Shown here: positions 21,301-33,264 of the stretch, one piece after another
Layout: each line of letters opens with the position of its first letter
Numbering within the stretch: position 1 is the stretch's first letter
Assembly: GCA_003415625.1 (NCBI GenBank)
Contig: PYIU01000010.1
Coordinates: 2,106,501 to 2,170,500, forward strand
Length of the DNA: 64,000 bases
Source of the DNA: Aquanectria penicillioides
Lineage: Eukaryota; Ascomycota; Sordariomycetes; Hypocreales; Nectriaceae
Reading direction: 5' to 3'
Program-made: the position numbers and the translations under genes
Notes under the pieces: generated by a model
Databases searched by the model: none
The model's input: the letters and a program-made list of their open reading frames with translations, nothing else
Told to the model about the DNA's origin: nothing

Positions 21301-24300
21301 CGCAGGAGATTGATCGAAATCAAGAAGATAGCTGGGGTCAAACACCATTGACATGGGCAACAGCCAATGGGCACACGGGTATTGCCGATCTACTCACTGA
21401 ACATCGAGATAACTCGGCGTCTAGAGACAACGCTCGAGGCCAAGATCTCTTGTTGCGTGCAGCAAAAGAGGGAAACGAGCCAGCTCTAAACTTGTTCGTC
21501 AATGATATCGATCCAGAGTTTGAGGACGGTTCAGGCCGGACGCCGCTGTTATGGGCTGTCGAAAACGGTCACGCAGGCGCTGTAGAAATATTACTCAAGG
21601 CCGGCGCCGCAGCCAATGGTACAGACAATAACAGCATGACGGTCCTGATGCACGCTGTTCAAAGGCCAAGTCTGCCCATTGTCATGATGCTCCTCGAGTA
21701 TGGCGCCAAGCTGGACTCCAAGGATCGGTTTTCACGAACTCCGCTGTGGCACGCCGCATTTGCTGGCAATAAGCCTGTTGTTGAGCATTTCCTTGCTGAA
21801 AATATCAACCTCGCACATCAAGAAGATGTCAACGGCTTAACGCCTATTCTATGTGCTGCCGAACAAGGCCATCTAGATGCCATAAGATGCTTTGTGAGCA
21901 ATGGAATTGCTGTGGAGCCTAGTTCGTATAGCGGTCGTTTGAAAGGAAATATCCAATATTGTTTGGATGTCATCGGCCTTGTAGTCAACCCTGAAGACAG
22001 AGACTTGATAGGTGGGTCTGGCAGAGAGCTCTTGTCCACTGCTGCAGTTCACGGTCACGTTTCCGTGGTCAATTTCCTGGTAGACAAAGGCGTCAACCTT
22101 GATTCTGGTGACTCAAATCAGTTCGCTGCACTCTGCATTATACTAATAAGGAGTCAATCAAACAGCGAGATCGAGTTATCTGAAGCCACAAGCCACACAT
22201 TGATGATTCATGCTGCTGCCAAGGGTTGGTATAACATTGTGAAAATGCTCCTTGAGAGTGGAATCAATGTTGACACAGCGGATGACACTGAAGCAACACC
22301 GCTATATCACGCCGTTGACAATGGACACGAGGCCCTTGTACATCTGTTGCTCGAAAATGGCGCAGATTATAGCCACGTCACAAAAAAAGGCGACTCAGCA
22401 CTTTCGCAAGCCGCTGTGAAGGGTCATGAGGCTATTGTAGGTGTGCTACACGATCAAGGTGCAGATGGCAATTTCTTGAGAGAAAACCGAAATTCGCTGC
22501 TTTTGCGGGCTATTTCCAACGGCCATGAAGATGGCGTCCGTTTTCTTCTCAAGATTGGTGCCTTAGTCAACTTCTCAGACGAACACGGCAACTCACCACT
22601 TTCGCTCGCCGTTCGGAGAGGCCGAGAGGCTGTAGTTCGCCTTTTACTTGAGAATAGCGCGAACGTGAACCATTCAAACCGAAAGAACATCTCGCCAATC
22701 TTCCTCGCTGTTACATATAAGCATGAGGCAATCGCGTGTCTATTGCTTGATCATGGCGCAGACATTCGCATCTTGAACAAATACGGCTTCTCGCCAATTT
22801 CACAGGCGGCCTTGAGTGGCCATGAAGCTATTATGCACCTCTTGCTCAGTAGTAGCGCGGATGCTGGATTTCTACATGAAGAACGTGCCCATTCATTCGC
22901 ACTGGCCGCTGAAAATGGCCACGAGAATATTATACGCTTGTTGCTTGATCGCGGAGCCGATATCAACCTCCAATGTTATAGCATTGTACGTCGTTTACGG
23001 ACTCGTGGGGTCGACTCCGACCTGGCCTGGGACCATCACACGCCCCTTTCATTGGCCATTGAGAATCACCGTAATGCAGTCACTCAACTTTTGGTTGAGA
23101 AAGGTGCCAATATCAAAGGAGGCTTCGACGTCGAAGGATCCCAATGGGCAAGGATCTGTTGGCCGCTCGATATTGCCGCACGGTATGGCAATGAGGCAGC
23201 CGCAAGGCTTCTAATTGAAAAGGGGGCCGATCTCGAATCAAACGCCAGAGGGCTTGGCGAGACACCGCTTCACTTAGCTGCCACTTACGGCCATGAGAAT
23301 GTTGTAAAAATCTTGGTTGAGGCAGGGGCCGATGTAGATGCAAGAACGCATACCGGGGCCACGCCGCTTTTGAAGGCAGCCTTGGAAGGTCATTTGGCAG
23401 CTGCAAGAATATTGATTCTTGCTGGTGCTAATATCGAAGCAAAATTTTATGAGTCGAGCAACACGCCACTTATAATGGCGGCTCTCCATGGCCACGAAGA
23501 AGTTGGGAGGCTCTTGATTAACAAGGGTGCCAATATTGAGGCAAAATTAGATCGTTTCGATGAAACACCACTTCATCTGGCTGCTGCTGGTGGCTATGAT
23601 GGAATGATAAAACTCTTGATTAGCAAGGGCGTCAATATTGAGGTGCTGACGGCGCACGGCAAGGAAACACCACTTTTGCTCGCTGCTCGCTTTGGCCATC
23701 AGAATGCTGCGGAACTCTTGCTTAAGCACGGCGCCAATCTTGAAGCAAAGTCAACGGGCTCAAATGCAAGACCACTTCATTTGGCTGCCGCTGGCGGCTA
23801 CGATGGAATTGTAAAGCTCTTGATCGGCAAGGGTGCCAAGGTTGAGGCGCTGATGGCGGACGACAAAGAAACTCCACTCCTGCTCGCTGCTCTTTCTGGT
23901 CATCAGAAGGCTGTGGAAGTCTTGGTTAAGCACAGAGCCAATCTTGAAGCGAGACTTAAAGAATCCAAAGAAACGCCGCTGTTGCTGGCTACCTCAAAAG
24001 GCCATCGTGAAGTTGCGAGGTTCTTGATTGAGTCGGGAGCAAACATCCACGCACGGTCGGGTAACCATGGCCCTAAATACACGTCACTCGGATATGCCGT
24101 TTCAAATTCCGATGAGGTGCTTGCACGACTTTTGATAGACAAAGGGGCCGATATCAAAACAGACGCAGGTGGCCAGACTCTTCTCGCCCAAGCTATCATC
24201 CAACGCGATGATTTGATGGTAAGCCTCCTAGCTGAGAAGGGCGCCAATATCAATGGAAAAAGCGGTATTTTACGGAGAACGCCACTCATTAGAGCCGTCC

Positions 24301-24461
24301 ACGAGCGTTGTTTGGAGATTGTCAAAATTTTGGTTGAGAAAGGCGCGAATGTAGATGTAAAGGATGCGACTGGGAAAACAGCCTTTGCATTGGCCCAAAA
24401 AAGGGGGTATCAAGATATTGAAGATTATCTTGAACCCCTTACAAGTCCCGATCCGAGTTGA
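18392..24461 (+). CDS. PNP-NACHT-ankyrin NLR-type receptor
   Basis: Three exons (18392-19412, 19469-20291, 20342-24461) give 1,987 residues. Residues ~8-330 are a nucleoside-phosphorylase-like sensor/effector domain (VGIGGGIPP, GDVVVSTP, VEMEAAGL). Residues ~350-600 are a NACHT NTPase with Walker A GFPGSGKT at 416-423 and Walker B VFIIVDALDEC at 515-525. A helical spacer follows, then roughly 30 ankyrin repeats from ~847 to the end. Such fungal STAND proteins act in non-self recognition and regulated cell death; the ankyrin array is the presumed ligand-binding part. The second intron is canonical in frame, giving GMFLLAQLYLDSL across the junction. The first needs an AAG acceptor, since the CAG directly after its CTAAC branch is too close and out of frame. 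An upstream in-frame ATG at 18272 would add 40 residues with a hydrophobic segment. Confidence 0.88.
23568..23975 (+). repeat. Tandem duplication of a two-ankyrin unit (2 x 204 bp)
   Basis: Two adjacent 204-bp copies each encode a 68-residue pair of ankyrin repeats starting PLHLAAAGGYDG and containing KETPLLLAA. Divergence is modest compared with other repeats in the array, so the duplication is recent relative to the rest. Confidence 0.75.
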
Positions 24462-24702
24462 ACAAAATGGCTAGAAGGGGGTCACAATATGTACGAGGAA
24501 CAGTCTCTCACGGGTTTATAGAGCTTAGATCAGAGCAGTAAGAAATGTTACGCCTTTTGATAACAGCAATAAGAGAAGTTAAACCACTTCTAAAATGGGC
24601 TGTGCGAGCATTTCGCCGCTTGCATTCTTCGGCGATGCTCCGATACGCGACTTTCAATTCCCCCTTATGATGCCTTCGACACCATTCACCATTCTCTCTA
24701 TT

Positions 24703-26461
24703 CTAGCCGGTATATGGTCCGGTTTTAGGTTTCGGAAACTTTCTCCCAATGGCCTTGCACCACGCTTCAAATTTCCAAGACTCAATCATGCCGTCTCCGT
24801 CGTCATCTCGCCCATTCCTCCAGATGCTTTCTGTTTGCAATACGCCATCTGCAATCCACGTATTTTGCGAAATAAACAACGTCTCCAACAGCCCCTTGTT
24901 CTCGCTTTTGATGGTGGTTTCTCTCAGGTCCATGATCCGTTTGGCCAGGTACTGGCATTCAGGCTCCAAGTAAGAGAAGCGACGGGGGGCCATAGCAAAT
25001 AGGAGACGGGTCTTTAGGATACGGCACAGCACGTATGTCCCCCACAAAGCGAGATGGTTGACCTGCTTGGGGTCGGATTTGCCTCGTTCGAATGTGAGCC
25101 GGGGAAACATGATGCCGTATTCGTCCACCTCGAGCTCCCTATCGTGCGGACCTGTAAATGTCTGCGCCATTTCCACCCACCCCAACAGGCTACCTCGATC
25201 ATCCAACAAATACCCTGTAATTTTTTCGATGACATCCTGAGAAGGCGGTGTTGGTGAAGCGATGGCGTCCGTCACGTATTTGAACTTGTCTGGTCCAGTG
25301 ACGAGATGGCCCCAGAGGCCGAGGACGAGGTCCCTTTGCTCGGGAAATGCGTCGTCTGTAGAAATGACAGTGTTCATAACCTGTCTCCATGCTGCTTCAG
25401 TCAGGAAGCATGACTTATTAGTGAAGAAAGCGTCCATTACCTGTAAGAGAGGAACTGTTAGGTGCGTGGCTGATGCTTGAAAAGGTGGGGAAACCCACGG
25501 TAGGCCCGATATGAGCCATGAACAAAGCCTTTTCGAACTCAGTCTTGAATCTACCCGCCCCTCGGATCTGTATTAGTTGGGCAGCACCACCGGCATGGCG
25601 CATCCATGATAAGGGTTCCGTGTGTCCATCGAGCAACTAGACGAAGTGGAGGCATAGTTAGCCAAGCCATCGCCATTAGAGATATCCAGCAGCCATTCGC
25701 ACCTCAAAAATACCCAAAAGCTCCGTCGCACAAAGCGTCTCCGCAGCCATCCGGTCTTTTTCATCATCTAGAGCCGTCTGGAGGGCCCTCAAGGCTTTGG
25801 CGTAATGTAACAAGACTTTCTCTTGTCCGCCACACATGGGGCTATCCTTGGGGTACAATATCTGCCGCAGTTTCGCGAGGACACAGTCGACTGCATGCCT
25901 CAGCGTTGCCACTTCCGCATAGCGGCTTGTGATGTAGTAGGCAAGTTTGCGGCTTCCCAGGCTCGAGGCGGACAGGACATTGTCCGAGCAACCAAGCTCT
26001 GGCTTGAAATGGGAAAACCTGGCAATGCCAAGACGCAGTCCTGTCAAGGGTGTGAGGTTCTGTAATAGAGCGAACTTTTCAGTCGTGGCAACGTCAGGGT
26101 ATGGTAACGAAATAGGAACGGCGCATGTGCGAGGACGAGAGGCTGCAGAGCGATGTGTCCCTCGCTTCGCGTTCTTAGTACCGTCCCGGTCCGACGGAGC
26201 TTTGTCTGTCGAGTATCGATCATGGTTGTAGCGTAACACGAGTTCTTTATGAGTGTCGTTTCCTTTGGAGAGCGCCAGATCCTTATCATCCGGGTCGATC
26301 TCCGAGAAGACCGGATACTGTCTGAGATTATGCTGGCCGTAACCACCGCGCATTTTCCTCTCTACGGCAACATCTCGCATGGCTTGCCGTCGAATCAGCT
26401 TCCGCACACTCGGGTCTTGCGGCAGCCCCGGGCCCTCGTAGTTGACGAAAGAGAAAGCCAT
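24703..26461 (-). CDS. Fungal transcription-factor regulatory domain protein lacking a zinc cluster
   Basis: Three exons (25703-26461, 25499-25636, 24703-25440) with 66- and 58-nt introns give 544 residues. The start MAFSFVNYEGP followed by a basic LIRRQAMRDVAVER segment, and the middle pattern WMRHAGGAAQLIQIRGAGRF...FEKALFMAHIGP, are characteristic of the fungal-specific factor domain (DUF3468-type) usually found C-terminal to a Zn(II)2Cys6 cluster. No Cys6 cluster is present and the ATG is followed directly by the conserved N-terminal motif, so the protein is a complete 'orphan' form, as is common in ascomycetes. A regulatory role is inferred; direct DNA binding is doubtful. It is convergent with the NLR gene, ~240 bp away, and divergent from the carbonic anhydrase gene. 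Confidence 0.82.
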
Positions 26462-27344
26462 GTTGCCGGAGCATACACAAATGACAAAAATGACACCCCA
26501 GCGCTCTGCTGAACCGGCGGGACTCGGATCTTGCTGTAAAGCGAGCTCTCAACCAGCGAATCAGATGAACAAGAAATTGCAATCAACCGCTTGCGGAGAT
26601 CATGCGTCTCGAGAGATCCAGCCTACTGGTATCCCCTTTCGGTCGATGCCCCGGATTTGTGGATCAGCATTGATGACAAGGTTGAGCAGCGGCCACATTT
26701 AAACTGCCTCAATGTAACAACAACGCAGCGTCGTGCTTCAGCCGTGAGATTAGTCAGTGGCGTCTGGATGAGAGGCAGCAGGGGGACCAACGTCCTAAAA
26801 CGGAATAGCAGCTTTATAAGTTTCAGCCTGGATTTGCAGGCCACACCGTGTCTCCGCTCCTTCGCGGGGCTACGCGGATGCTGTGTCGTCATTGTTTGCC
26901 AGACCGGACGCTGCGGAGCCGGATTGGCCGGTTGATGATTAATATGGGTCCTTGGCTATTGGGCAGAGTAAAGTGGGTCTTAGATAGCCTCAGGACAAAA
27001 GCCACGCCTTTCCTATTTCAGATACTGGCACCCTGGAGTTCCTGAGCCACTATCGTAGGATTCGGATCTATTGTTGCGTCTCGTGCAAGTTGAACGAACG
27101 ACGTAGAATCGATGCTTTGAAATCCAACCATCCATCGTGCCAGGAGTCTTCAACGAGGCATAGACAATGGTTATAAAAGGAATCATGGTTTCCCTTCAAA
27201 GTCCCATCTCATCTTCAAAGCACTACTTTCAACACCATAACATCAACACATCCCCATCACAATCACAACCATCTCAACAACACTCCAAACACACTTTATA
27301 CAAACCCTCCTACCACCTACTTGAAACACTCTAAATCAGCCACC
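26462..27344. other. Divergent promoter region
   Basis: Shared upstream region of the transcription-factor-domain gene and the carbonic anhydrase gene. It holds a TATA box for the latter and an A/C-rich 5' leader before 27345. No gene is supported inside it. Confidence 0.5.
27172..27178 (+). promoter_or_regulatory. TATA box of the carbonic anhydrase gene
   Basis: TATAAAA lies 173 bp before the ATG at 27345 and is followed by a C/A-rich leader, typical of well-expressed fungal genes. Confidence 0.5.
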
Positions 27345-28102
27345 ATGACCACCATCGAAGATCTTCTTGAGCGCAACAAGTCAGTTCACTTGTCTTGTTC
27401 GACCTGAAAAAAAAAAGCATTTGCTAACCTATACCTGCAGGGCTGTCAGCCACACTCCTCTTCCGTACCTATCGGAGCTCATGTCGTCTGCAGCCTCTCC
27501 TCCACGAACTCTCATCGGTATGTTTCTTTTGAATCCTCTCAGCTGTGTCTCACTCTCAGAATCTAACAAACATCCGTGCGCCAGTGACTTGTGTCGATCC
27601 TCGCTGCGAGCCCGAGACATTCCTCAACTTTGGACCTGGAGGTGAGTCGAAGCAAGACCCAACACACATGTACCGGACTGACTTCATCGCAGAGGTCGGT
27701 GTCCATCGTAACGCTGGCGGCAACATTCGCTATGCCATCCGAGATATCGACATCTTGGACACTCTTTTCAAGCTCGAGCAGATTGCCATCATCCACCACA
27801 CTGACTGCGGCACATCCCACTTTACCAACGAGAAGATCCGTGCTGGAATGAAGGAGCACGTGGACAAGGCTCACTGGGACGAACTCGACAAGAAGGACTA
27901 TGGCCCCAACACTGAGTAAGAAGCACCCTAATCACTCATGACCGTGCCCTCACTAATACGGAACCGCAGCATGGTCGAGAGTGTCAAGGGCGATCTCGAA
28001 TGGGTCCGAGCCAACCCCTTCATTAGGGAGGAGTTGAAGAAGGGCACACAGGGCTTTGTTTTTGACATCAAGACTGGAAAGTTGGAGAAGGTGGAAATCT
28101 GA
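27345..28102 (+). CDS. Beta-class carbonic anhydrase
   Basis: Five exons (27345-27379, 27441-27517, 27585-27641, 27693-27915, 27970-28102) give 174 residues, the size of the small, cab-type beta-carbonic anhydrases. It interconverts CO2 and bicarbonate with a zinc ion. Zinc ligands are visible as C40 in TCVDPRC, and H92 and C95 in HTDCG. The catalytic Asp-Arg pair is D42-R44. HRNAGG is the conserved strand after the first ligand. No targeting peptide is evident, so a cytosolic location is likely. All four introns (61, 67, 51, 54 nt) have standard signals. A TATA box and A/C-rich leader suggest solid basal expression. Confidence 0.92.
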
Positions 28103-28416
28103 TTGCAAGAGCTCGACACATTTTAACTTTGTGTATGAGAGACTAAGAGTTTGATAGCTAGGGTGTTAGTATTGAAGTAGATTGCTTGTTTGACCTAGAA
28201 ATTCTCCTTTATTCTCTCAACGTGCAAACCAAGCTCTGAAAATTGATGCAAAATATTGAATGGTATCAGATTGAACTAACGAGGACCAGACTGAGAAAAA
28301 ATAACACACAAAATCCTGCCGATATCCCACCGGACCGTCACAGTACCTTGTAAGAAACATTTGCCTCCATCGCTAACACTCTACCTCCTCACCAATCGCA
28401 TTGTCACCTAGACCAG
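28103..28416. other. Convergent intergenic region
   Basis: About 310 bases between the 3' ends of the carbonic anhydrase and sacsin-like genes. Nothing is seen beyond presumed 3' UTRs. Confidence 0.45.
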
Positions 28417-31400
28417 TCACCCCTTCTTCTCCACTAGTGGTGGCCCTCCAACAGGTCTAAGCTGGACGACATTGAATCCTCCTACCTCCTCCTTTTCTGC
28501 CTTTGTTTCCAGTTCTTCGATTCGCTTCGGCTTCAACTGCAACGACACACGGCAAGGTTCTAGACGTAGTTGCCCATCTTTGAGCATATCCCACGGATCG
28601 ATGAGGAACATGGTGCTCGGATTCGTGCGCACTTCAGAGACGTACGCCAGGACCGCAACATGTTTGAACGGACTTTGCGTAGCCTCTCCTTCTCCTAAGT
28701 TGAGGACTGAGTATTGTCGTGCCTGCATCACACCTCATTAGCTTCGACTGAAGAATTAGTGCGTGGGATACTTCTCCTATCAATACATACCCTGGTGATT
28801 TCTTCTTGGGAGAATTTGAACTTGTTGGGCATCGCATGCCAGGTTGTCTTGACATCAATGTGGTAGATGAGATTGCCATGTCCCGCTGTCCGCCCTGAAT
28901 TACCTTCAAGGCGAGACAGCAGTGCAGTAAAACGGCCTTCAGTATCTGTGAATGTAAATGCGGCTTTTCCTGGTGGTTTCGTACGGCTCTTCTCCCAAAT
29001 AAGGTCTGGCTCGTATTGCGGACCCAAAACTTTCTCAAGGATATCGGAAATCTGAAAAAAAAAAGTCAACATTATGTGCAGGCTCAGCAATGAAAGAATG
29101 GCCACGTACAATCATCTCTCCAACAGAGTTGTCAAACTGCGTCAAGCCCTTGATCCTTTCAAAGAATGTTGGCGGCACCGGCGGTGGCGTTCCCACTATA
29201 CATCCATCCTTTTGGGAAAACTCTAGATCCCGTAAGGTACTCCGCATCATTGCGACAGAAACCGAGTTGAGTGTTGCATCCATTGCACCTGGTTGGCTGC
29301 TACCTTGCTGCTGAAGGGTGTTGGTACCGTTCTCAGTGTTGTCGGGGCGACTAGATAGGAATCTTGTATGCCGAAGTAGACGAGTGATCCGAGATTCATT
29401 GTTCTTTTGCGACTCAATGACTCCCTCTGCTGGATGATACTCCTGACCCATACTCTCCTCATCGTCATCCAAGTCTTCTACTATCACCTTTTTGCTTTTT
29501 TCAGACAGCGGAGGGACTCCTATTGCTTCAAATAATTCCTCAATTCTTTCTGTCGTGCCTGAAAGGATGACATTCAACAAGTCCCTGCTTTCTGGGGAGA
29601 TGTTGAAGAACTGTCGCAGGTGCTCGGACAACTCAGATGGATTTGTTTCGGATTCATAACCCGCACGAAGGTAAATGCGAAGAAGTCCTTCGTGATCACA
29701 CTCGAGGAACGCAACGCTTTCTGCTAGCGTGCTCTGAATCTGGCTTAGGCCGACCGGTGCACGCCAATATTGAACCACCTTTGTGGCAATGTAGACCTCG
29801 ACGTTAAGGAAACTGTCTAGAACACGCTGCTCAAGCATTTGACCCGTTGGGATGAGTCTGTAACAAGTCAGTGGAAGGTTCATCTTGCAGGATTCACGCC
29901 ATAAGAACAAACCGGAAAAAGTAGTTGCTTCGCGCCCGGTAGCGCTCCGTGAGCTCATCGGATAAGCTAACATCACCATGTGCCTCCGTGATACTCGTAG
30001 CTACTCTGCTCAAAAGCCGATTCCGAAGACCCAGTGCTTCGAGGAAAGGCAGGATCCTCAACACTACCTCCACGGGCAGTCCGAGAATGGGCAAGATGTT
30101 CTGAAAGTGTGTCCAATAGCAGACCCGATCGGCGACCAGCCAAGGACTTACATCGGTAACAGAAGCCAAGTATTCATAGCGCTCGTTATCACGGCGGGAC
30201 ACGATAGGGAACATGACCATGCGTCTGAGCTGAAGCTTTTGCTCGACTGTTAATTTCGTGACGAGGATGTGATTGGCAAATGCCACGAATATCCTCGAGA
30301 TGTACGTCGTTTTTTTTCCGGGAGCTATTAGTTCTGCCTCCTTCATTATGTGTGTGATGCCAGAATTCGGGACGAGCAGATATGCCCGAAACAGGATCTC
30401 ATTATCGGGGTAGTGCCTCTCAAGACCGATAGATTTGGAGAGCCAGGATTCGCCCCTCCAGACGCAATTTTCAATCGTTGTCCACATTGGCTTTTTCTTC
30501 TCGCTTCTGGCAGGAATATAGACTATGGGTTCCGTTTCGAAAGCTTTTCTAGGCGCGGGTTAGTAAAAACGCATGTTTTTCGGGTGGGTTTGCATGGCCT
30601 ACTTGAGAGAGTCGAAGTCGCTTGCGCCTTTGAACTCGATATTCCGCATCAAACGGCGAACCTTTTCCATTTCGACGGTTTCCATATTGGACGCACTTCG
30701 TAAACACTGCAGGTAAAACCGAAGGTTGTCTTCAACGCCCACGCCAAGGCACTCGAGAGGACGACTCCACTTAGGATCCTCCGGCTCCGGAATGGCAACA
30801 AAAGGAAGTAGGTCCTCGCTGGCCTTGACCAAATTTGGGGTTGGCAAAAAGGTCTCGGAAATTGGGACGCGATTTAAAGTATCGATGCAGACGACTTTTA
30901 CCTTCTGCATTCTTGCAATAAGGGCGTTGCGGGTATGGATAGGTATGAGTCCGCCAGGCAGGTCGTGATCTTTAGTATCCAGGTAGTACTTGTAATATCC
31001 CCAACCATCTCTGATGATGGTGAGAAATTCAGAGGTAGATGAACTGTCGATGACCAGCTGGAGGTCGTTGTGGATGTATCTCTCTGCCCGCACATGGTTA
31101 TAGTCTGGGTTCAATATCCGAGGGTAAACTGATACGGTGAGCTGATCCTGAAGGAACGCGAGCCATGTCGGATCGTTCTTAAGCTCTGGTGTAAGGTACG
31201 ATGGGTGTAGGAACCCATAAACTTGATTGGGACCCTTTGGGAGGACATTACTGGCGGACGATGCAGCCTGTGATGGAATGTACATGAAGGAAGCTCTGCG
31301 GGGCCCTCCCTCTTCGGCAGCTAACCAGATGTTGGTGTTCTTTTTGTTCTCCCATTTTACTTTGAAAAGAAACATGGCGTGAGAAATGAGAATTTCTCGG

Positions 31401-33264
31401 AAGAGTTTTTCTGGGCCAAACATGATGTTCTTGTGGGTATTCATGATCGCTGTACAGATGTCCCCGTCGCCGTATTCTCGAACACCAAGCAGGGTGAAGA
31501 ACTTTCGACGTTCCGAATTCCTCGCAGCCTGCGCATCCACGAGTCGGATATCAATGCCTTCAGGAATGGGTGGCACGCCAGGACTGCCGTCGGGAAAGAA
31601 TATTGACCCCGATGAAGGCGGCACCCAATCTCCGTTTCGAAGAGGGATGAGTGGGAGAGTCTGCCGTCTGAAGTTGCCAATTTCAGTAGCAACTTTTATG
31701 AAGCTGACATGCCATCTCTCGTCTTTGTCTTTGAAATACCCCGCGGCATCCTCCTTCAGCCTTTTGATAAGCGCTTCTTCGAAAGTATGGTGTGCCATGA
31801 CGAGTAAGGACAGAGCCCTCACATATACCAAGTCATTTTCCGCATAGCGGCTGGATAGGAACTCTTTGTCGTTTGCTCCTGTCAAGAAAGGTCGTCCCAT
31901 GTGATCACAGTAGTCCTTTGGGACCAACATGATTTTGTCAGGAGTTCGAAAATTTCCAGCTTGGGATTCCAAGATTTCGGCCTCGTCGAGTTGTTTCATC
32001 ATGTCCATGCGAAGACGTTCAAACAGCGAATCATTCTGTGAGCAGTACCATGGAATGAATCGGACCATAGTGTAGCGAAGCTTGGTTGGAAGCCTGCTCA
32101 TGTGCAACATGGCGCTCACATAGGCAGATGCTGCAGCGGATAGCAAGGCCTTATTCCAGTCAGAGTCGTTGATATCCTCTCGATTGGCTGGAAGGAGAAA
32201 GTCTGCCTGTAGTAAGAACTGGAAATCGCGTTAATTGGCTGTTGGTCTTGGAAAGTTGAGTTGAACCTACCTTGAAGCCGTAGTTGCGGATGGGTAAAAA
32301 TGCATAGACGTCTTGCGCTTCGATCAGCGGCTGTGATTGGTCTTTCATGAGCGGGAATGCCAGCACGACTTCGGAACTGGAAATTCCCGGTCGTCGCTCG
32401 TCCCGGGGAAGATTCTCTGCTTTCTCCCTCCAGACAAGATAGACCTTCTCCTCTTGGTCCTTCTTCAGCGTTATCATGGATGGATTGGTAGCTGGCCGAT
32501 CTCCTCGGCTAAGAATAGTTGAGAAACCACCTGGTTTGAGGAAGCCAGCGTCAACTTTAATAACGAGCTTCCGCAGCCGTCTAAGGAAGAGCAAAAGTCT
32601 GGGGTCATATCCGCGCAGCTCATTGACAATCAGTCCCTGGTCACAATCGTCGGCCAGCTTCAGCAAGATACTAGTCCATCCTTTCTTCTTGCGGCGGGGA
32701 AATTCCTGCCACACGGGCGCAATCATTCCGAGGTGGGCATCGCGGTCAAATCTGAATGAGTAATGCCCGGATGTGATCCAGACGGTCGAAGCTACCTTGA
32801 ATACGGCCTTGAAACCGATTCCTTTTTCGCCCACGAAGCCAGATGACTTGTTTTCGCCGCTCTTTGTGCTCTTGCAGATGCGACAAATGGCCTCTACCTG
32901 GCTCTTGTTGAAGCCGACCTCATTGCAGTCGATCCTGACCCAGCCTGCAGAGTAATTAATGCGCAGAGTAGGCTCAGCCTCGGTGTAGCGGTTGTCATCC
33001 GCATTCTGAATCAGCTCCAGCAGAAAGTGCGTAGCGGTTTGATAGAGGTCGTCGGAGAGACTATGAAGCCATTAGGAGACACGCTTGTGGGCACAGGCGG
33101 GATGTTTGTTTCCTTCGCGATGCTCACATTCTGAGGGCGGCTTCAAGGTCAGCTGCATTGTTTCCAATCTGCTCAGGCCCATCGCCAAGCCCCTTGTCCT
33201 TTCGGATTCGGCGAATATGCTCTTCAGCCTCCTGGACCGACTGTGGGAATTCGTCGTCCTCCAT
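28417..33264 (-). CDS. Sacsin/NO VEIN-type protein with HSP90-like ATPase domain
   Basis: Seven exons (33128-33264, 32271-33060, 30603-32206, 29913-30548, 29110-29857, 28791-29051, 28417-28722) give 1,493 residues. The N-terminal GHKL ATPase is clear. LSDDLYQTATHFLLELIQ leads into NADDN (ATP-Mg box), DCNEVGF replaces the usual DNGxGF, and GEKGIGFKAVFKVA is the lid glycine loop. The architecture matches the sacsin N-terminal repeat and plant NO VEIN proteins, proposed co-chaperones or signalling ATPases. In fungi the role is unknown. The rest is large, mixed alpha/beta and without recognised motifs, except a C-terminal domain with IDPWDML. All six introns keep frame (54-68 nt). The last uses a CAG 16 nt after a CTAAT branch. 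It lies ~4 kb from the NLR gene. Confidence 0.85.
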
